Of a stretch of DNA of 16,369 bases, positions 6,616 through 13,796 are shown in pieces. The stretch spans positions 1 through 16,369 of the forward strand of contig DATCLN010000198.1 of the NCBI GenBank assembly GCA_036563895.1. Reading direction: 5' to 3'. The position numbers and the translations under genes are program-made. How positions within the stretch are numbered: the first letter of the stretch is position 1; each line of letters starts with the position of its first letter. The notes beneath the pieces are model-generated. The model saw only the letters and a list, made by a program, of their open reading frames with translations. It made no database searches and was not told the DNA's origin. This DNA comes from ZCTH02-B3 sp036563895 (lineage in GTDB: Bacteria; Bacillota; Bacilli; Paenibacillales; Paenibacillaceae).

Positions 6616-7740
6616 ATGTTTCTGGCCCTGAAGGAAATGCGTCACAGCAGGACGCGGTTTGTCATGATCGGCATCATTCTTGTGCTGGTCTCCTGGCTCG
6701 TGTTCATCCTGTCCGGGTTGGGCAACGGCCTGGCCGACCTCGCGGCTTCGACCTTCAAGAACATGGCCGCCGATTATGTCGTTTACCAAAAAGGATCAAA
6801 AGCCTCGATGAGCAAGTCCCTGCTGTCCGGCGAACTGAAGGCCGATCTGCTCGCGATGCCGAGCGTGGAAGCCGCTTCGCCCATGGGCATCATCATGGGA
6901 TCGGCTGTCAAGGAAAGCGGCGATCCGGAGGAAAACAAGGTCGACATCGCGCTGGTCGGCATCGAACCGGGAAGTTTTCTGGAGCCGGCCGTGACGGAAG
7001 GCACCGGACTGGACGCCGGTGAGCCGAATTTCGCCATCGTCAACGAAACGATGAAAAACGAAGGATTCGGGCTGGGCGACACCATCATACTGGACGGCGC
7101 GCCGGCTTCGCTGACCATCGTCGGCTTTGTCAAAAATCAAACCTACAACCACGTCCCGTCCGTGTTCATTCCCATCGAAACGTGGCGCGAGCTGGCCTTT
7201 GCGGCCCCCGGCTCGGACAAGGGCTTGAAGGATCCCGTCAACGCCATCATGCTGCAAGGCAAAAACATCGATCCGGATGCCGTGAGCCAGCGGCTGCCGG
7301 GCACGGAGACGGTCACCCGCGCGCAGGCCATCCAGGGCATCGCCGGCTACAAGGAAGAGACCGGCACCATCTTCATGATGCTCGGCTTCCTGTTCGTGAT
7401 CTCCGCCTTCATCGTCGGGGTCTTCTTTTACGTGTTCACGATGCAAAAGTCCAACCAGTTCGGCATCATGAAGGCGATCGGGGCCAAAAACGGATTTCTC
7501 GGCAAAGCCGTCATCGCCCAGGTATTCGTCCTGTCGCTCATCAGCATCGCCATCGGCATCCTGCTGACCTTCGGAACGGCGGCCGTCCTGCCCAAGGGCA
7601 TGCCGTTCAAACTGGAAACGAACTGGGTCATCGCGTATTCCCTCGTGCTGCTCGCGATCGCTCTCCTCAGTTCGCTGGTGTCCGTCCGCACGATTGTGAA
7701 AATTGATCCGCTGAAAGCGCTCGGGAGGGTGGAATCATGA
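6616..7740 (+). CDS. hrtB: HrtB-like FtsX/MacB-type permease, probable heme exporter subunit
   Basis: The 374-residue protein has the four-helix FtsX/MacB plan. One membrane helix lies near the N-terminus (about 15-36), then a large extracytoplasmic domain (about 40-250), then three helices (about 252-275, 297-320, 336-357). The QFGIMKAIGAKNGFLGKA segment (281-298) is the conserved cytoplasmic coupling region of this family. AAGGAGA precedes the ATG by about 10 bases. It overlaps the ATPase gene by 4 bp (ATGA) and follows a TetR gene, the order of hrtRBA heme-detoxification operons. A general drug or peptide exporter of the MacB type is the main alternative; the substrate is inferred from gene order and operator form. 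Confidence 0.8.
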   Translation: MFLALKEMRHSRTRFVMIGIILVLVSWLVFILSGLGNGLADLAASTFKNMAADYVVYQKGSKASMSKSLLSGELKADLLAMPSVEAASPMGIIMGSAVKESGDPEENKVDIALVGIEPGSFLEPAVTEGTGLDAGEPNFAIVNETMKNEGFGLGDTIILDGAPASLTIVGFVKNQTYNHVPSVFIPIETWRELAFAAPGSDKGLKDPVNAIMLQGKNIDPDAVSQRLPGTETVTRAQAIQGIAGYKEETGTIFMMLGFLFVISAFIVGVFFYVFTMQKSNQFGIMKAIGAKNGFLGKAVIAQVFVLSLISIAIGILLTFGTAAVLPKGMPFKLETNWVIAYSLVLLAIALLSSLVSVRTIVKIDPLKALGRVES

Positions 7741-8438
7741 CGCAGGGATTGGAAATGAGATCGGTGTCCAAATTTTACAATGCGGGCTCGGAAAAGATCA
7801 CGGCGCTCGACCGGGTGTCCGTCAAGGTGGAACCGGGCGAATTCGTGGCCGTGGTGGGCCCTTCCGGCTCGGGCAAGACCACGTTCCTGTCCATCGCCGG
7901 CGCGCTGCTCAAACCCTCCGAAGGCGAGGTCATTTTGAACGGCCAAAACATCGCCGCGCTGCCGGACCGGCAATTGTCCGACATCCGGCTGCGCGAGATC
8001 GGCTTCATCATGCAGGCTTCCAATCTGGTCCCCTACCTGAACGTGCTGGACCAATTGCTGGTGGTCAAGCGCATGGCGGGAAAAGTCACTTCCGCGGACA
8101 AGGCTTTTGCCGTGGAGCTCCTCGCCGAACTGGGGTTGGACAAGCGGATGAAAAATTACCCCGAGGAATTGTCCGGCGGCGAAAAACAGCGTGTCGCCAT
8201 CGCCCGGTCGCTCATGAACGATCCGGGCGTCATCCTGGCGGACGAGCCCACGGCGAGCCTGGATACCAAACGCGCCCATGAAGTGGTCTCGCTGATCGCC
8301 CGGGCGGTGAGAACCCGCCGCAAGGCGGCGATCATGGTCACCCACGACGAGCGGCTGCTGTCCTACTGCGACAAGGTCTACCGGATGGAGGACGGCAAGC
8401 TGTCGCAGATGGAACCTGAACCCGTGCGGATTTCATGA
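7737..8438 (+). CDS. hrtA: HrtA-like ABC transporter ATPase
   Basis: The 233-residue ATPase is of the LolD/MacB/HrtA class. It has Walker A GPSGSGKTT (41-49), Q-loop Gln93 in FIMQASNLVPYLNV, signature LSGGE (145-149), Walker B VILADEP (165-171) with the class-typical PTASLD, and switch His203. Its ATG overlaps the permease stop (7737-7740), and GGGAGG lies 8 bases upstream inside the permease gene. The tight coupling to the FtsX-type permease indicates one exporter complex, with two ATPase subunits working with two permeases. No terminator follows; 101 bp separate it from the DUF418 gene, so some read-through is possible. Confidence 0.88.
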   Translation: MTQGLEMRSVSKFYNAGSEKITALDRVSVKVEPGEFVAVVGPSGSGKTTFLSIAGALLKPSEGEVILNGQNIAALPDRQLSDIRLREIGFIMQASNLVPYLNVLDQLLVVKRMAGKVTSADKAFAVELLAELGLDKRMKNYPEELSGGEKQRVAIARSLMNDPGVILADEPTASLDTKRAHEVVSLIARAVRTRRKAAIMVTHDERLLSYCDKVYRMEDGKLSQMEPEPVRIS

Positions 8439-8462
8439 CACCTGTCATCCCCAAGTCATGAT
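8433..8462. promoter_or_regulatory. Clustered GTCAT half-sites upstream of the DUF418-desKR operon (candidate DesR site)
   Basis: ATGACA-CC-TGTCAT (8435-8448) is followed by a second GTCAT within TCATGA (8456-8461). The two direct GTCAT copies (8444 and 8455) are 11 bp apart, about one helical turn. The cluster ends about 35 bp upstream of a TACAAT -10 candidate (8496-8501) that has no good -35, a layout expected for an activated promoter. The TGACA/TGTCA arms also resemble the hrtB operators but are 2 bp apart instead of 4. Confidence 0.4.
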
Positions 8463-8539
8463 GCCCGTGAATACCGCCGCGTAACCCGTCCTTATTACAA
8501 TGGGAACCGAAAAGACCAAAAAAACGGGAGTGGGGAAAC

Positions 8540-9691
8540 GTGACGGCGGAAAGGAGCCACGGGCGAATTCGGCTGCTCGATATCCTGCGCGGTTTCGCCA
8601 TTTTCGGAACCTTGGGGACCAATATCTGGATTTTCGCCCACCTTGGAGATCTGAATCTTCTGTTTGACTACGGAACGCCTTGGTGGACGTCGGTGGATGC
8701 TTTCCTTCAGCTGCTCGTCCTGTTCCTTGTCAACGGCAAGTTTCTTGGGATGCTCACCATCCTGTTCGGCGTCGGTCTGGAGCTGAAATATCGCCAGGCC
8801 CTGCGGCGCGGCGACCCCTGGCCCGGCGCGTACCGGTGGATCTGCCTGTTTCTGCTCGTGGAAGGTCTGCTCCATTTCACTTTGGTGATGGAATACGACA
8901 TCCTGATGAGCTACGCCGTGACCGCCATTATTGTGGCTTCCATCGTGCGGGGCGGCGACCGGCGGATCCACCGGGTGCTGAAAATCCTGGGCGGCGGCTA
9001 TGCCCTCGTGATGCTGGCGGTGGTGGCGCTCGAAATTGGGCTGGTCGCGATGGGGGCCAACCTGTCCTTTGGCGACATGGCCCCTGTGGCGACCCTGTAC
9101 CGGGAAGGCACCTGGCTGGAGCAGGTCGCCTATCGTCTGTCCAGCTTCGCGGTGCTCCGGGTCGAGGCCGTTTTCGTCATCCCCCTGAACATCATCCTGT
9201 TCCTCCTGGGCATCCGCCTCATGCGCGCCGGCGCCTTTGCGCCCGACGAACGCGGCCGGCGCATCCGCCGCCGCATGCTCCGGATCGGCCTGGGGCTGGG
9301 CGTGCCGCTGAATCTCCTGACCTTTTTTCCGAACGGGGGATTCGATCTGGGCGTCCGCTACCTGTTCGCGCCAATCCTGTCGCTGGGCTACATGGCCCTG
9401 ATCGCCATGCTCGTCGAGAAAAGCGAAAACCTCAAGGTATGGCGCTTCGCGGAATCCGTCGGTAAAATGTCCTTGAGCTGCTATGTGCTGCAAAACATTC
9501 TGGCGTCGTGCCTCTTCTACGGCTGGGGGCTGGGATGGGGAGGCCGGCTGGACAGCCTGTCCGTGATCGGCGTCTGGCTCGCCGTCTGCCTGGCCGAAGC
9601 CGTGTTCGCCAAATGGTGGATGGAGCGCATGCGGCTCGGTCCCATGGAATGGACGCGCAAATCGCTGCTGAAGCTGGTGGCGGCGCGTTAG
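8540..9691 (+). CDS. DUF418-family polytopic membrane protein (YeiB/YxaH-like)
   Basis: The 383-residue protein is rich in membrane helices and carries hallmarks of the DUF418 family. These are the N-terminal RIRLLDILRGFAIFGTLGTN, the KFLGMLTILFGVGLELKYRQA segment, and EGLLHFTLVMEYDILMSYAV, where the family usually has GDIL instead of YDIL. The C-terminal DUF418 domain (about 220-375) includes GKMSLSCYVLQNILASCLFYG. The start is a GTG at 8540 with GGAG about 9 bases upstream; no ATG is available near the conserved N-terminus. It lies 27 bp before the histidine kinase gene with no terminator between, so the three genes look like one operon. The biochemical function of the family is unknown. 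Confidence 0.88.
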   Translation: MTAERSHGRIRLLDILRGFAIFGTLGTNIWIFAHLGDLNLLFDYGTPWWTSVDAFLQLLVLFLVNGKFLGMLTILFGVGLELKYRQALRRGDPWPGAYRWICLFLLVEGLLHFTLVMEYDILMSYAVTAIIVASIVRGGDRRIHRVLKILGGGYALVMLAVVALEIGLVAMGANLSFGDMAPVATLYREGTWLEQVAYRLSSFAVLRVEAVFVIPLNIILFLLGIRLMRAGAFAPDERGRRIRRRMLRIGLGLGVPLNLLTFFPNGGFDLGVRYLFAPILSLGYMALIAMLVEKSENLKVWRFAESVGKMSLSCYVLQNILASCLFYGWGLGWGGRLDSLSVIGVWLAVCLAEAVFAKWWMERMRLGPMEWTRKSLLKLVAAR

Positions 9692-9718
9692 CGGTCCCGC
9701 GGAGGAATTTTTTCGGCC

Positions 9719-10861
9719 ATGAAAAAGATCTGGTACCGTCTCTACCCGGAAAATCAGCTCCGTCGCTATCTGTTCATCGACATCGTCCTGTGCGTCTTCC
9801 TGTTCTACAATGCGCTTTCCGCCGGCAGCCCCGTCGGGCTGCCCGGCACTTTCCTTTTGCTGGCGCTTTTTCTGGTCCTCTTCTTTATGGGGCTGTGGTT
9901 CCGGGGCTGGCGGCTTGTGGCGGTCGTCGTGGCCGGCTGCGGGCTGATGACGGTGTTTGCAATCTACTATAAGCCGTGGATGCTGCTCTTCGCCGTCGCC
10001 TTCGCCGATTTTCTCGGCCGCGTCCGGACCCGGGAGCAGCTGGCCGCCGGGCTGGCCGCCCTCGCCGCCATGTACCCGTTCACCAGCCATATGGTGTATC
10101 GGGATGCGCTGCATTTTCTCCAGACGCCCCTGCTGCCTTTTCTGATCATCCAGCTGGTCGTCCCCTTCGTGGTGCGCACCCTGGAACGGTCCGAATCGCT
10201 CAAAAGCGAGCTGGCGGACGCCCGCGAACGGATCGCCCATTATGTCCAGGAAGAAGAGCGCCACCGCCTGGCCCGGGACCTGCACGACACCCTGGGGCAG
10301 ACGCTGACCATGATCAAGGTGAAAAGCGAGCTGGCCACGCGCATGATGGAAAAAGACCCGCCCCGGGCGAAACGGGAGATGCAGGAAGTGATCCGGACGT
10401 CCCGCCTCGCGCTCAAGCAGGTGCGGGATCTGGTCACGGACATGCGGTACGTGTCCCTGGAGCAGGAGCTGGAGCTCGGCCGAAACCTGCTCGAAAGCGC
10501 CGGGATCCATTTCGATTTCCGCCGGGCGGAGCATCGGCCGACCCTGTCCAAGGTGACGGAAACGATGCTGGCCCTGGCCCTGCGGGAAAGCCTGACCAAC
10601 GTCGCAAAACACAGCGGAGCCCAAAGGTGCGCGGTCACGGAGCGGTTTGCCGACGGGTGGTATCGGCTGGACATCGAAGACGACGGCGTCGGCATGACCG
10701 GCGCACAAAAAACGGAAGGACACGGCCTGGCGGCCATCGAGGAACGCATGCGGCTGCTCCGGGGCGAAGCCCGCGTCGGCCCGTCGGCCCTGGGCGGCGT
10801 CCGGGTGACGCTCGCCGTTCCGGTTTCGGTGCCGTCCGCTGAAGGGGAGGATGTGCCATGA
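9719..10861 (+). CDS. desK: DesK-like membrane sensor histidine kinase
   Basis: The 380-residue kinase has five or so hydrophobic segments in residues 15-155, a coiled-coil-like linker (156-180) and a NarL-partner type catalytic part. The phosphoacceptor motif is ERHRLARDLHDTLGQTL with His189, nearly the same as B. subtilis DesK around its His188. The ATP-binding domain has the N-box ESLTNVAKHSG (Asn294), DDGVGM (321-326) and GHGL (334-337). DesK is a membrane-thickness and cold sensor controlling the desaturase gene des. Here no desaturase is adjacent and the upstream partner is a DUF418 protein. GGAGGA is 12 bases upstream of the ATG, a little long. The stop overlaps the desR start (ATGA). 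Confidence 0.85.
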   Translation: MKKIWYRLYPENQLRRYLFIDIVLCVFLFYNALSAGSPVGLPGTFLLLALFLVLFFMGLWFRGWRLVAVVVAGCGLMTVFAIYYKPWMLLFAVAFADFLGRVRTREQLAAGLAALAAMYPFTSHMVYRDALHFLQTPLLPFLIIQLVVPFVVRTLERSESLKSELADARERIAHYVQEEERHRLARDLHDTLGQTLTMIKVKSELATRMMEKDPPRAKREMQEVIRTSRLALKQVRDLVTDMRYVSLEQELELGRNLLESAGIHFDFRRAEHRPTLSKVTETMLALALRESLTNVAKHSGAQRCAVTERFADGWYRLDIEDDGVGMTGAQKTEGHGLAAIEERMRLLRGEARVGPSALGGVRVTLAVPVSVPSAEGEDVP

Positions 10862-11466
10862 TCCGCATCGTCATCGCCGAAGACCAGCAAATGCTGCTCA
10901 GCGCCCTGGCGTCGCTCATCCAGCTGGAAGACGACATCGAGGTGGTGGCGCAGGCCGCGGACGGGAACAAAGCGCTGGAGGCGATCCGGGCCTTGCGCCC
11001 CGACATCTGCCTCCTGGACATCGAAATGCCGGGCCTGGGCGGGCTTGACGTGGCCGAAGCGGTCCGGAGGGAAGGGCTGGGCTGCCGGATCGTGATCGTC
11101 ACCACGTTTTCCCGTCCGGGCTACCTGCAAAGGGCCACGGAGCTGAAAGTGGACGGCTATCTGCTGAAGGACGAGCCCATCGAGGATCTTGTGGAAGCCA
11201 TTCGTAAGGTGCATCGGGGCGAGCGCGTGATCAGCCCCGAGCTGGCCGCACGGTTTTTCTTCGCCAGGGAAGAAAATCCGCTGTCGGAGCGGGAACAGGA
11301 AGTGCTGCGCCTGGCGGCGGAAGGCATGACGACGGACCGGATCGCCGCCTCCCTTTATCTGACCAAGGGAACGGTGCGCAACTATCTGTCCTCCGCGATC
11401 CAGAAGCTGGAGGTCGAGTCCCGGCACCAGGCCGTGAAGAAGGCGACGGAAAAAGGATGGATTTGA
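10858..11466 (+). CDS. desR: DesR-like NarL-family response regulator
   Basis: The 202-residue regulator has an N-terminal receiver with acidic pocket Glu8/Asp9, phosphoacceptor Asp54 (CLLDIEMPG), Thr82 or Thr83 in VTTFSRPGY and Lys104 in YLLKDEP. The C-terminal LuxR/NarL helix-turn-helix is NPLSEREQEVLRLAAEG through TKGTVRNYLSSAIQKLEV. The EDQQMLLSAL, FSRPGYLQRA and KEKGW-like ends closely resemble B. subtilis DesR. The ATG overlaps the kinase stop and GGGGAGG lies about 8 bases upstream. The stop codon is only about 8 bases before the 52-bp repeat array. Confidence 0.87.
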   Translation: MIRIVIAEDQQMLLSALASLIQLEDDIEVVAQAADGNKALEAIRALRPDICLLDIEMPGLGGLDVAEAVRREGLGCRIVIVTTFSRPGYLQRATELKVDGYLLKDEPIEDLVEAIRKVHRGERVISPELAARFFFAREENPLSEREQEVLRLAAEGMTTDRIAASLYLTKGTVRNYLSSAIQKLEVESRHQAVKKATEKGWI

Positions 11467-11473
11467 AGATAGA

Positions 11474-11715
11474 CTCGGTTCGGCCTTCCGCAGCTTCAAT
11501 ATGTGCGAAAAATCGCACAGATCACGTCGGTCTGTCCTTCCGCAGCTTCAATATGTGCGAAAAATCGCACAGATCGCGTCGGTTTGGCCTTCCGCAGCTC
11601 CAATATGTGCGAAAAATCGCACAGATCGCGTCGGTTTGGCCTTCCGCAGCTTCAATATATGCGAAAAACCGCACATATCGCGTCGGTTTGACCTTCCGTG
11701 GCCTTGAAATGCGTG
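11474..11715. repeat. Tandem array of four 52-bp repeats with stem-loops, plus partial units
   Basis: Units start exactly 52 bp apart at 11484, 11536, 11588 and 11640, each beginning CCTTCCGCAGC. A partial end of a unit (11474-11483) precedes them and a diverged partial copy (11692-11715) follows. Each of the first three units contains the perfect inverted repeat TGTGCGA-AAAA-TCGCACA; in unit 4 the stem is altered but still mostly paired. Units 2 and 3 differ by one base. The array fills the gap between the convergent desR and MFS genes. All three plus-strand frames stay open through it, but the rotating frame and lack of ribosome binding sites argue against coding. There is no T-run after the stems, so they are not typical terminators. 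Confidence 0.92.
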
Positions 11716-11716
11716 T

Positions 11717-13078
11717 TCAGACCGCTCTTTCGCCCAGCCTCTCCTCCTTGAAGCGGGAGCGATAAAGAAAGAGAATCACCCCATGCAAAGCGGCCAGGCA
11801 AAAATAAAGATTGCTGTACAGGCTGCCTTCGCGACCGGGATGCACCGGATTCCAGCTCGCTTCCGCATTCCATTCCACCGCGATGCCGTAAACCCCCGCG
11901 GCCATCCCCTGGGCAATGAAAGCCAGCATGGAAAACAGCCCCATGCCCACCCCTGTCTGATCCTTGGGCAACGTGCGGGATACCGTGTTGGACATCGCGA
12001 TGCCCATGAACGATTGCCCGACATTGCCGAGGATCAGCATCGCCGATATCCAGAGCGGAGACACCCCGACAAAGGAGGACAAAAGAAGAAAACAGGCGAT
12101 CAGGGAGGCGGACGCCAGCCGGAACAACGCCCCGTTTCCCTTCCGGTCGGCGAAGGCGCCGGCTTTTCTCCCCAGGACGGCGGCGGCCAGCGCGGCGGGC
12201 ACCATGACGAATCCGATCAGTCCGGCGTCCAGCCCGTAAATCTCCGACAACAGCTTCGGCGTGAGAAAATACAGGGAAGTGCCGATCGCGTGGATGAGAA
12301 AAGCCAGCGCCAGCGCGAGGGAATACCGTCCGTTCTGCAGCAGGTCGGGGCGGATGAAGGGATCCCGGGCGAAGCGGACGCGCACGGCAAACAGCCCCAG
12401 CGCGGCGAGACCGGCGAGGATCAGCCAGCCGTTGCGCCCGGTTACCCCCATCAGCAACAAGGCCACGGCGGATCCGAGAAGCCCGCCGCCCAGCCAGTCG
12501 AACCGCCCGGAAGCGCTTCTCGGCTCCTCGGCCAAAGCCTTGCGGTAAAACGGCAGCAGAGCCAAAAGAAGCAAGGGCGGGAAAAACAGCCAGCGCCAAT
12601 GGGCCACGCTGGCCAGGAGCGCGGAGACCGCGGGGGCCAGCGCGCTCCCCAGCGCCACGCCGACGGCCGTCATGGCCAGCGCCCGGCCCCGCCGTTCCGG
12701 CTCCACATACCGCGTCGGAACGATCATCGCCATCGCGGGAACGCAGGCCGCTCCGGCCGACTGCAGACACCGCCCCGCCAACGCCATCCCGTATGAGCCG
12801 GAAAGCAGCCCCAAAAGCGAACCCGCAGCAAACAGCAAAAGCCCGAAGGTAAGCAGGTTCCTCAGGCTGAACCGGTCGGCCAGCTTTCCGTAGATCACCG
12901 TTCCGAAGGCGTAGATGATGGTATAGCCGGAAGTGAGCCAGCTGGCCTGCGCGTACGAAAGCCGGAACTCCTCGCTCACCTGCGGAAGAACGATGTTGAA
13001 CATGAGCGCCGTCATCGCGGACAGCGTGACAGTGACCATCAGCAGGCGCATCAGATACCAAGCCCGCGCGGCTTCCAT
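11717..13078 (-). CDS. MFS drug-efflux type transporter, DHA2/14-TM family (Tet(L)-like)
   Basis: The 453-residue transporter matches the 14-helix drug:proton antiporter plan. It resembles Tet(K)/Tet(L) proteins at WLTSGYTIIYAFGTVIYGKLADR (motif A region), the AGRCLQSAGAACVPAMAMIV and RYVEPERRGRALAM segments, the DQTGVGMGLFSM segment and the C-terminal LYSNLYFCLA. A predicted substrate cannot be named. The ATG at 13078 (MEAARAWYL) is preferred: it gives the normal N-terminus and has AAAGGA 12 bases upstream; an in-frame ATG at 13114 lies inside the leader repeat. The gene has its own promoter (13210-13238), a leader of about 125 nt and two operator-like repeats. It converges on desR with the repeat array between them. 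Confidence 0.88.
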   Translation of the reverse strand: MEAARAWYLMRLLMVTVTLSAMTALMFNIVLPQVSEEFRLSYAQASWLTSGYTIIYAFGTVIYGKLADRFSLRNLLTFGLLLFAAGSLLGLLSGSYGMALAGRCLQSAGAACVPAMAMIVPTRYVEPERRGRALAMTAVGVALGSALAPAVSALLASVAHWRWLFFPPLLLLALLPFYRKALAEEPRSASGRFDWLGGGLLGSAVALLLMGVTGRNGWLILAGLAALGLFAVRVRFARDPFIRPDLLQNGRYSLALALAFLIHAIGTSLYFLTPKLLSEIYGLDAGLIGFVMVPAALAAAVLGRKAGAFADRKGNGALFRLASASLIACFLLLSSFVGVSPLWISAMLILGNVGQSFMGIAMSNTVSRTLPKDQTGVGMGLFSMLAFIAQGMAAGVYGIAVEWNAEASWNPVHPGREGSLYSNLYFCLAALHGVILFLYRSRFKEERLGERAV

Positions 13079-13109
13079 CGGCAGAACACGTCCTTTCGTT
13101 CTATATGTA

Positions 13110-13129
13110 TGCATGCACTTACTTTCAAT
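13110..13129 (-). promoter_or_regulatory. Operator-like direct repeat, copy 1 (MFS leader)
   Basis: On the minus strand ATTGAAAGTAAGTGCATGCA matches copy 2 at 16 of 20 positions. It lies in the untranslated leader, 32 bases upstream of the MFS start. The AAGTAAGTGC element resembles operators bound by TetR-family regulators. Confidence 0.5.
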
Positions 13130-13185
13130 TCATGCATAAAAAATTCAGGGATTAGCCCTTGGACAAATGCCATATGACCGTTGAA

Positions 13186-13205
13186 TGCAAGTGCTTGCTT
13201 TCAAT
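13186..13205 (-). promoter_or_regulatory. Operator-like direct repeat, copy 2 (over the transcription start)
   Basis: On the minus strand ATTGAAAGCAAGCACTTGCA includes the inverted pair GCAAG/CTTGC. It covers the predicted transcription start (about 13203) of the MFS gene, a classical repressor position. Copies 1 and 2 are 76 bp apart. No TetR gene adjoins this transporter in the window. Confidence 0.55.
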
Positions 13206-13209
13206 CACG

Positions 13210-13238
13210 ATTTTATGAAAAATGTGGAACCGTGTCAA
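13210..13238 (-). promoter_or_regulatory. Sigma-A promoter of the 14-TM MFS gene
   Basis: On the minus strand TTGACA (13238-13233) is followed after 17 bp by TAAAAT (13215-13210). It is back-to-back with the MarR promoter; 23 bp separate the two -35 hexamers. Confidence 0.75.
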
Positions 13239-13261
13239 GCCGCACCGTTCCATGCAGGGGA

Positions 13262-13291
13262 TTGACAGGGAACTTCTCTTCCCGCTATAAT
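13262..13291 (+). promoter_or_regulatory. Sigma-A promoter of the marR-like gene
   Basis: TTGACA (13262-13267) and TATAAT (13286-13291), both perfect, are 18 bp apart. Transcription should start near 13298, immediately before the AT-rich operator. Confidence 0.85.
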
Positions 13292-13302
13292 TTCGTCGAC
13301 AA

Positions 13303-13325
13303 ATAGTTAATTAATTAATTATACT
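13303..13325. promoter_or_regulatory. MarR operator candidate 1 (autoregulation)
   Basis: ATAGTTAATTAATTAATT begins at 13303 and contains the perfect palindrome TAATTAATTAATTA (13308-13321). It sits just downstream of the marR transcription start. The sequence ATAGTTAAnnnnTTAATT recurs in inverse orientation before the second MFS gene (13962-13979), identical at 15 of 18 positions. Confidence 0.65.
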
Positions 13326-13349
13326 GAGCGCGACCCGGGGTGAACCGCC

Positions 13350-13796
13350 ATTTCTCTCTACGATCCGCTCCTCAACCCCAAAACGGAAGTCGATCTGTTT
13401 TTCTCCATGTACAAGGCCAATCTGGCCAACGTCCGCGCCATCGAGGAAAAGCTGGCGCCCCTCGGGCTGTCCCTCGGCCGCCTCTGCCTGCTGTACGCGC
13501 TGCAGCGCATCGGCCGCCCGGCGCTCCCCTCCGAACTCGGAGACGACATGGAAGTTACCCGCGCCAACATCAGCGGCCTGCTCGCGGGCCTGGAGAAAAA
13601 CGGCATGGTCCGCCGGGAGATCGATCCATCGGACCGGCGGCGGATTCTGGTGCACCTGACGCCCAAAGGCGTCGAAACCCTCAAGCAGGCATGGCCCCTC
13701 TACGAAGAAGCGATTGCCGGACGGTTTCAACCCCTGTCCCCGGAGGAAAAAAACGCGCTGCTTTCGCTTCTCCGCAAGCTGTCGGGCAAATCCTGA
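13350..13796 (+). CDS. MarR-family regulator with probable non-canonical ATT start
   Basis: The winged-helix protein is recognised by EKLAPLGLSLGRLCLLYAL, LGDDMEVTRANISGLLAGLEKNGMVRR (recognition helix) and DPSDRRRILVHLTPKG (wing). Counted from the first in-frame ATG (13407) it has 129 residues, lacks most of the first dimerisation helix and has no ribosome binding site. The frame is open back to a TGA at 13341, and the extra residues SLYDPLLNPKTEVDLFFS complete the helix. The only start-like codons in that stretch are ATT (13350) and CTG (13395). GGGGTGA lies 7 bases before the ATT, giving a normal 148-residue protein. It likely represses itself and the MFS gene downstream. A frameshift or sequencing error that removed a usual start is the alternative. 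Confidence 0.8.
   Translation: MSLYDPLLNPKTEVDLFFSMYKANLANVRAIEEKLAPLGLSLGRLCLLYALQRIGRPALPSELGDDMEVTRANISGLLAGLEKNGMVRREIDPSDRRRILVHLTPKGVETLKQAWPLYEEAIAGRFQPLSPEEKNALLSLLRKLSGKS

Noticed and set aside
8435..8448. Third HrtR-type operator at the end of hrtA
   Set aside because: The arms match but are 2 bp apart instead of 4, and the extra GTCAT copy fits a regulator of the downstream operon better.
8495..10723. Minus-strand open frame of 742 codons
   Set aside because: It is antisense to the DUF418 and desK genes, lacks domain motifs and has His/Gln/Pro-rich shadow composition.
11474..11715. CRISPR array
   Set aside because: The whole 52-bp unit repeats with no variable spacers, and no cas gene is present.
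11457..11765. Plus-strand open frame of 102 codons through the repeat array
   Set aside because: The 52-bp period is not a multiple of three, so all frames read through; there is no ribosome binding site and it overlaps the desR end and the MFS end.
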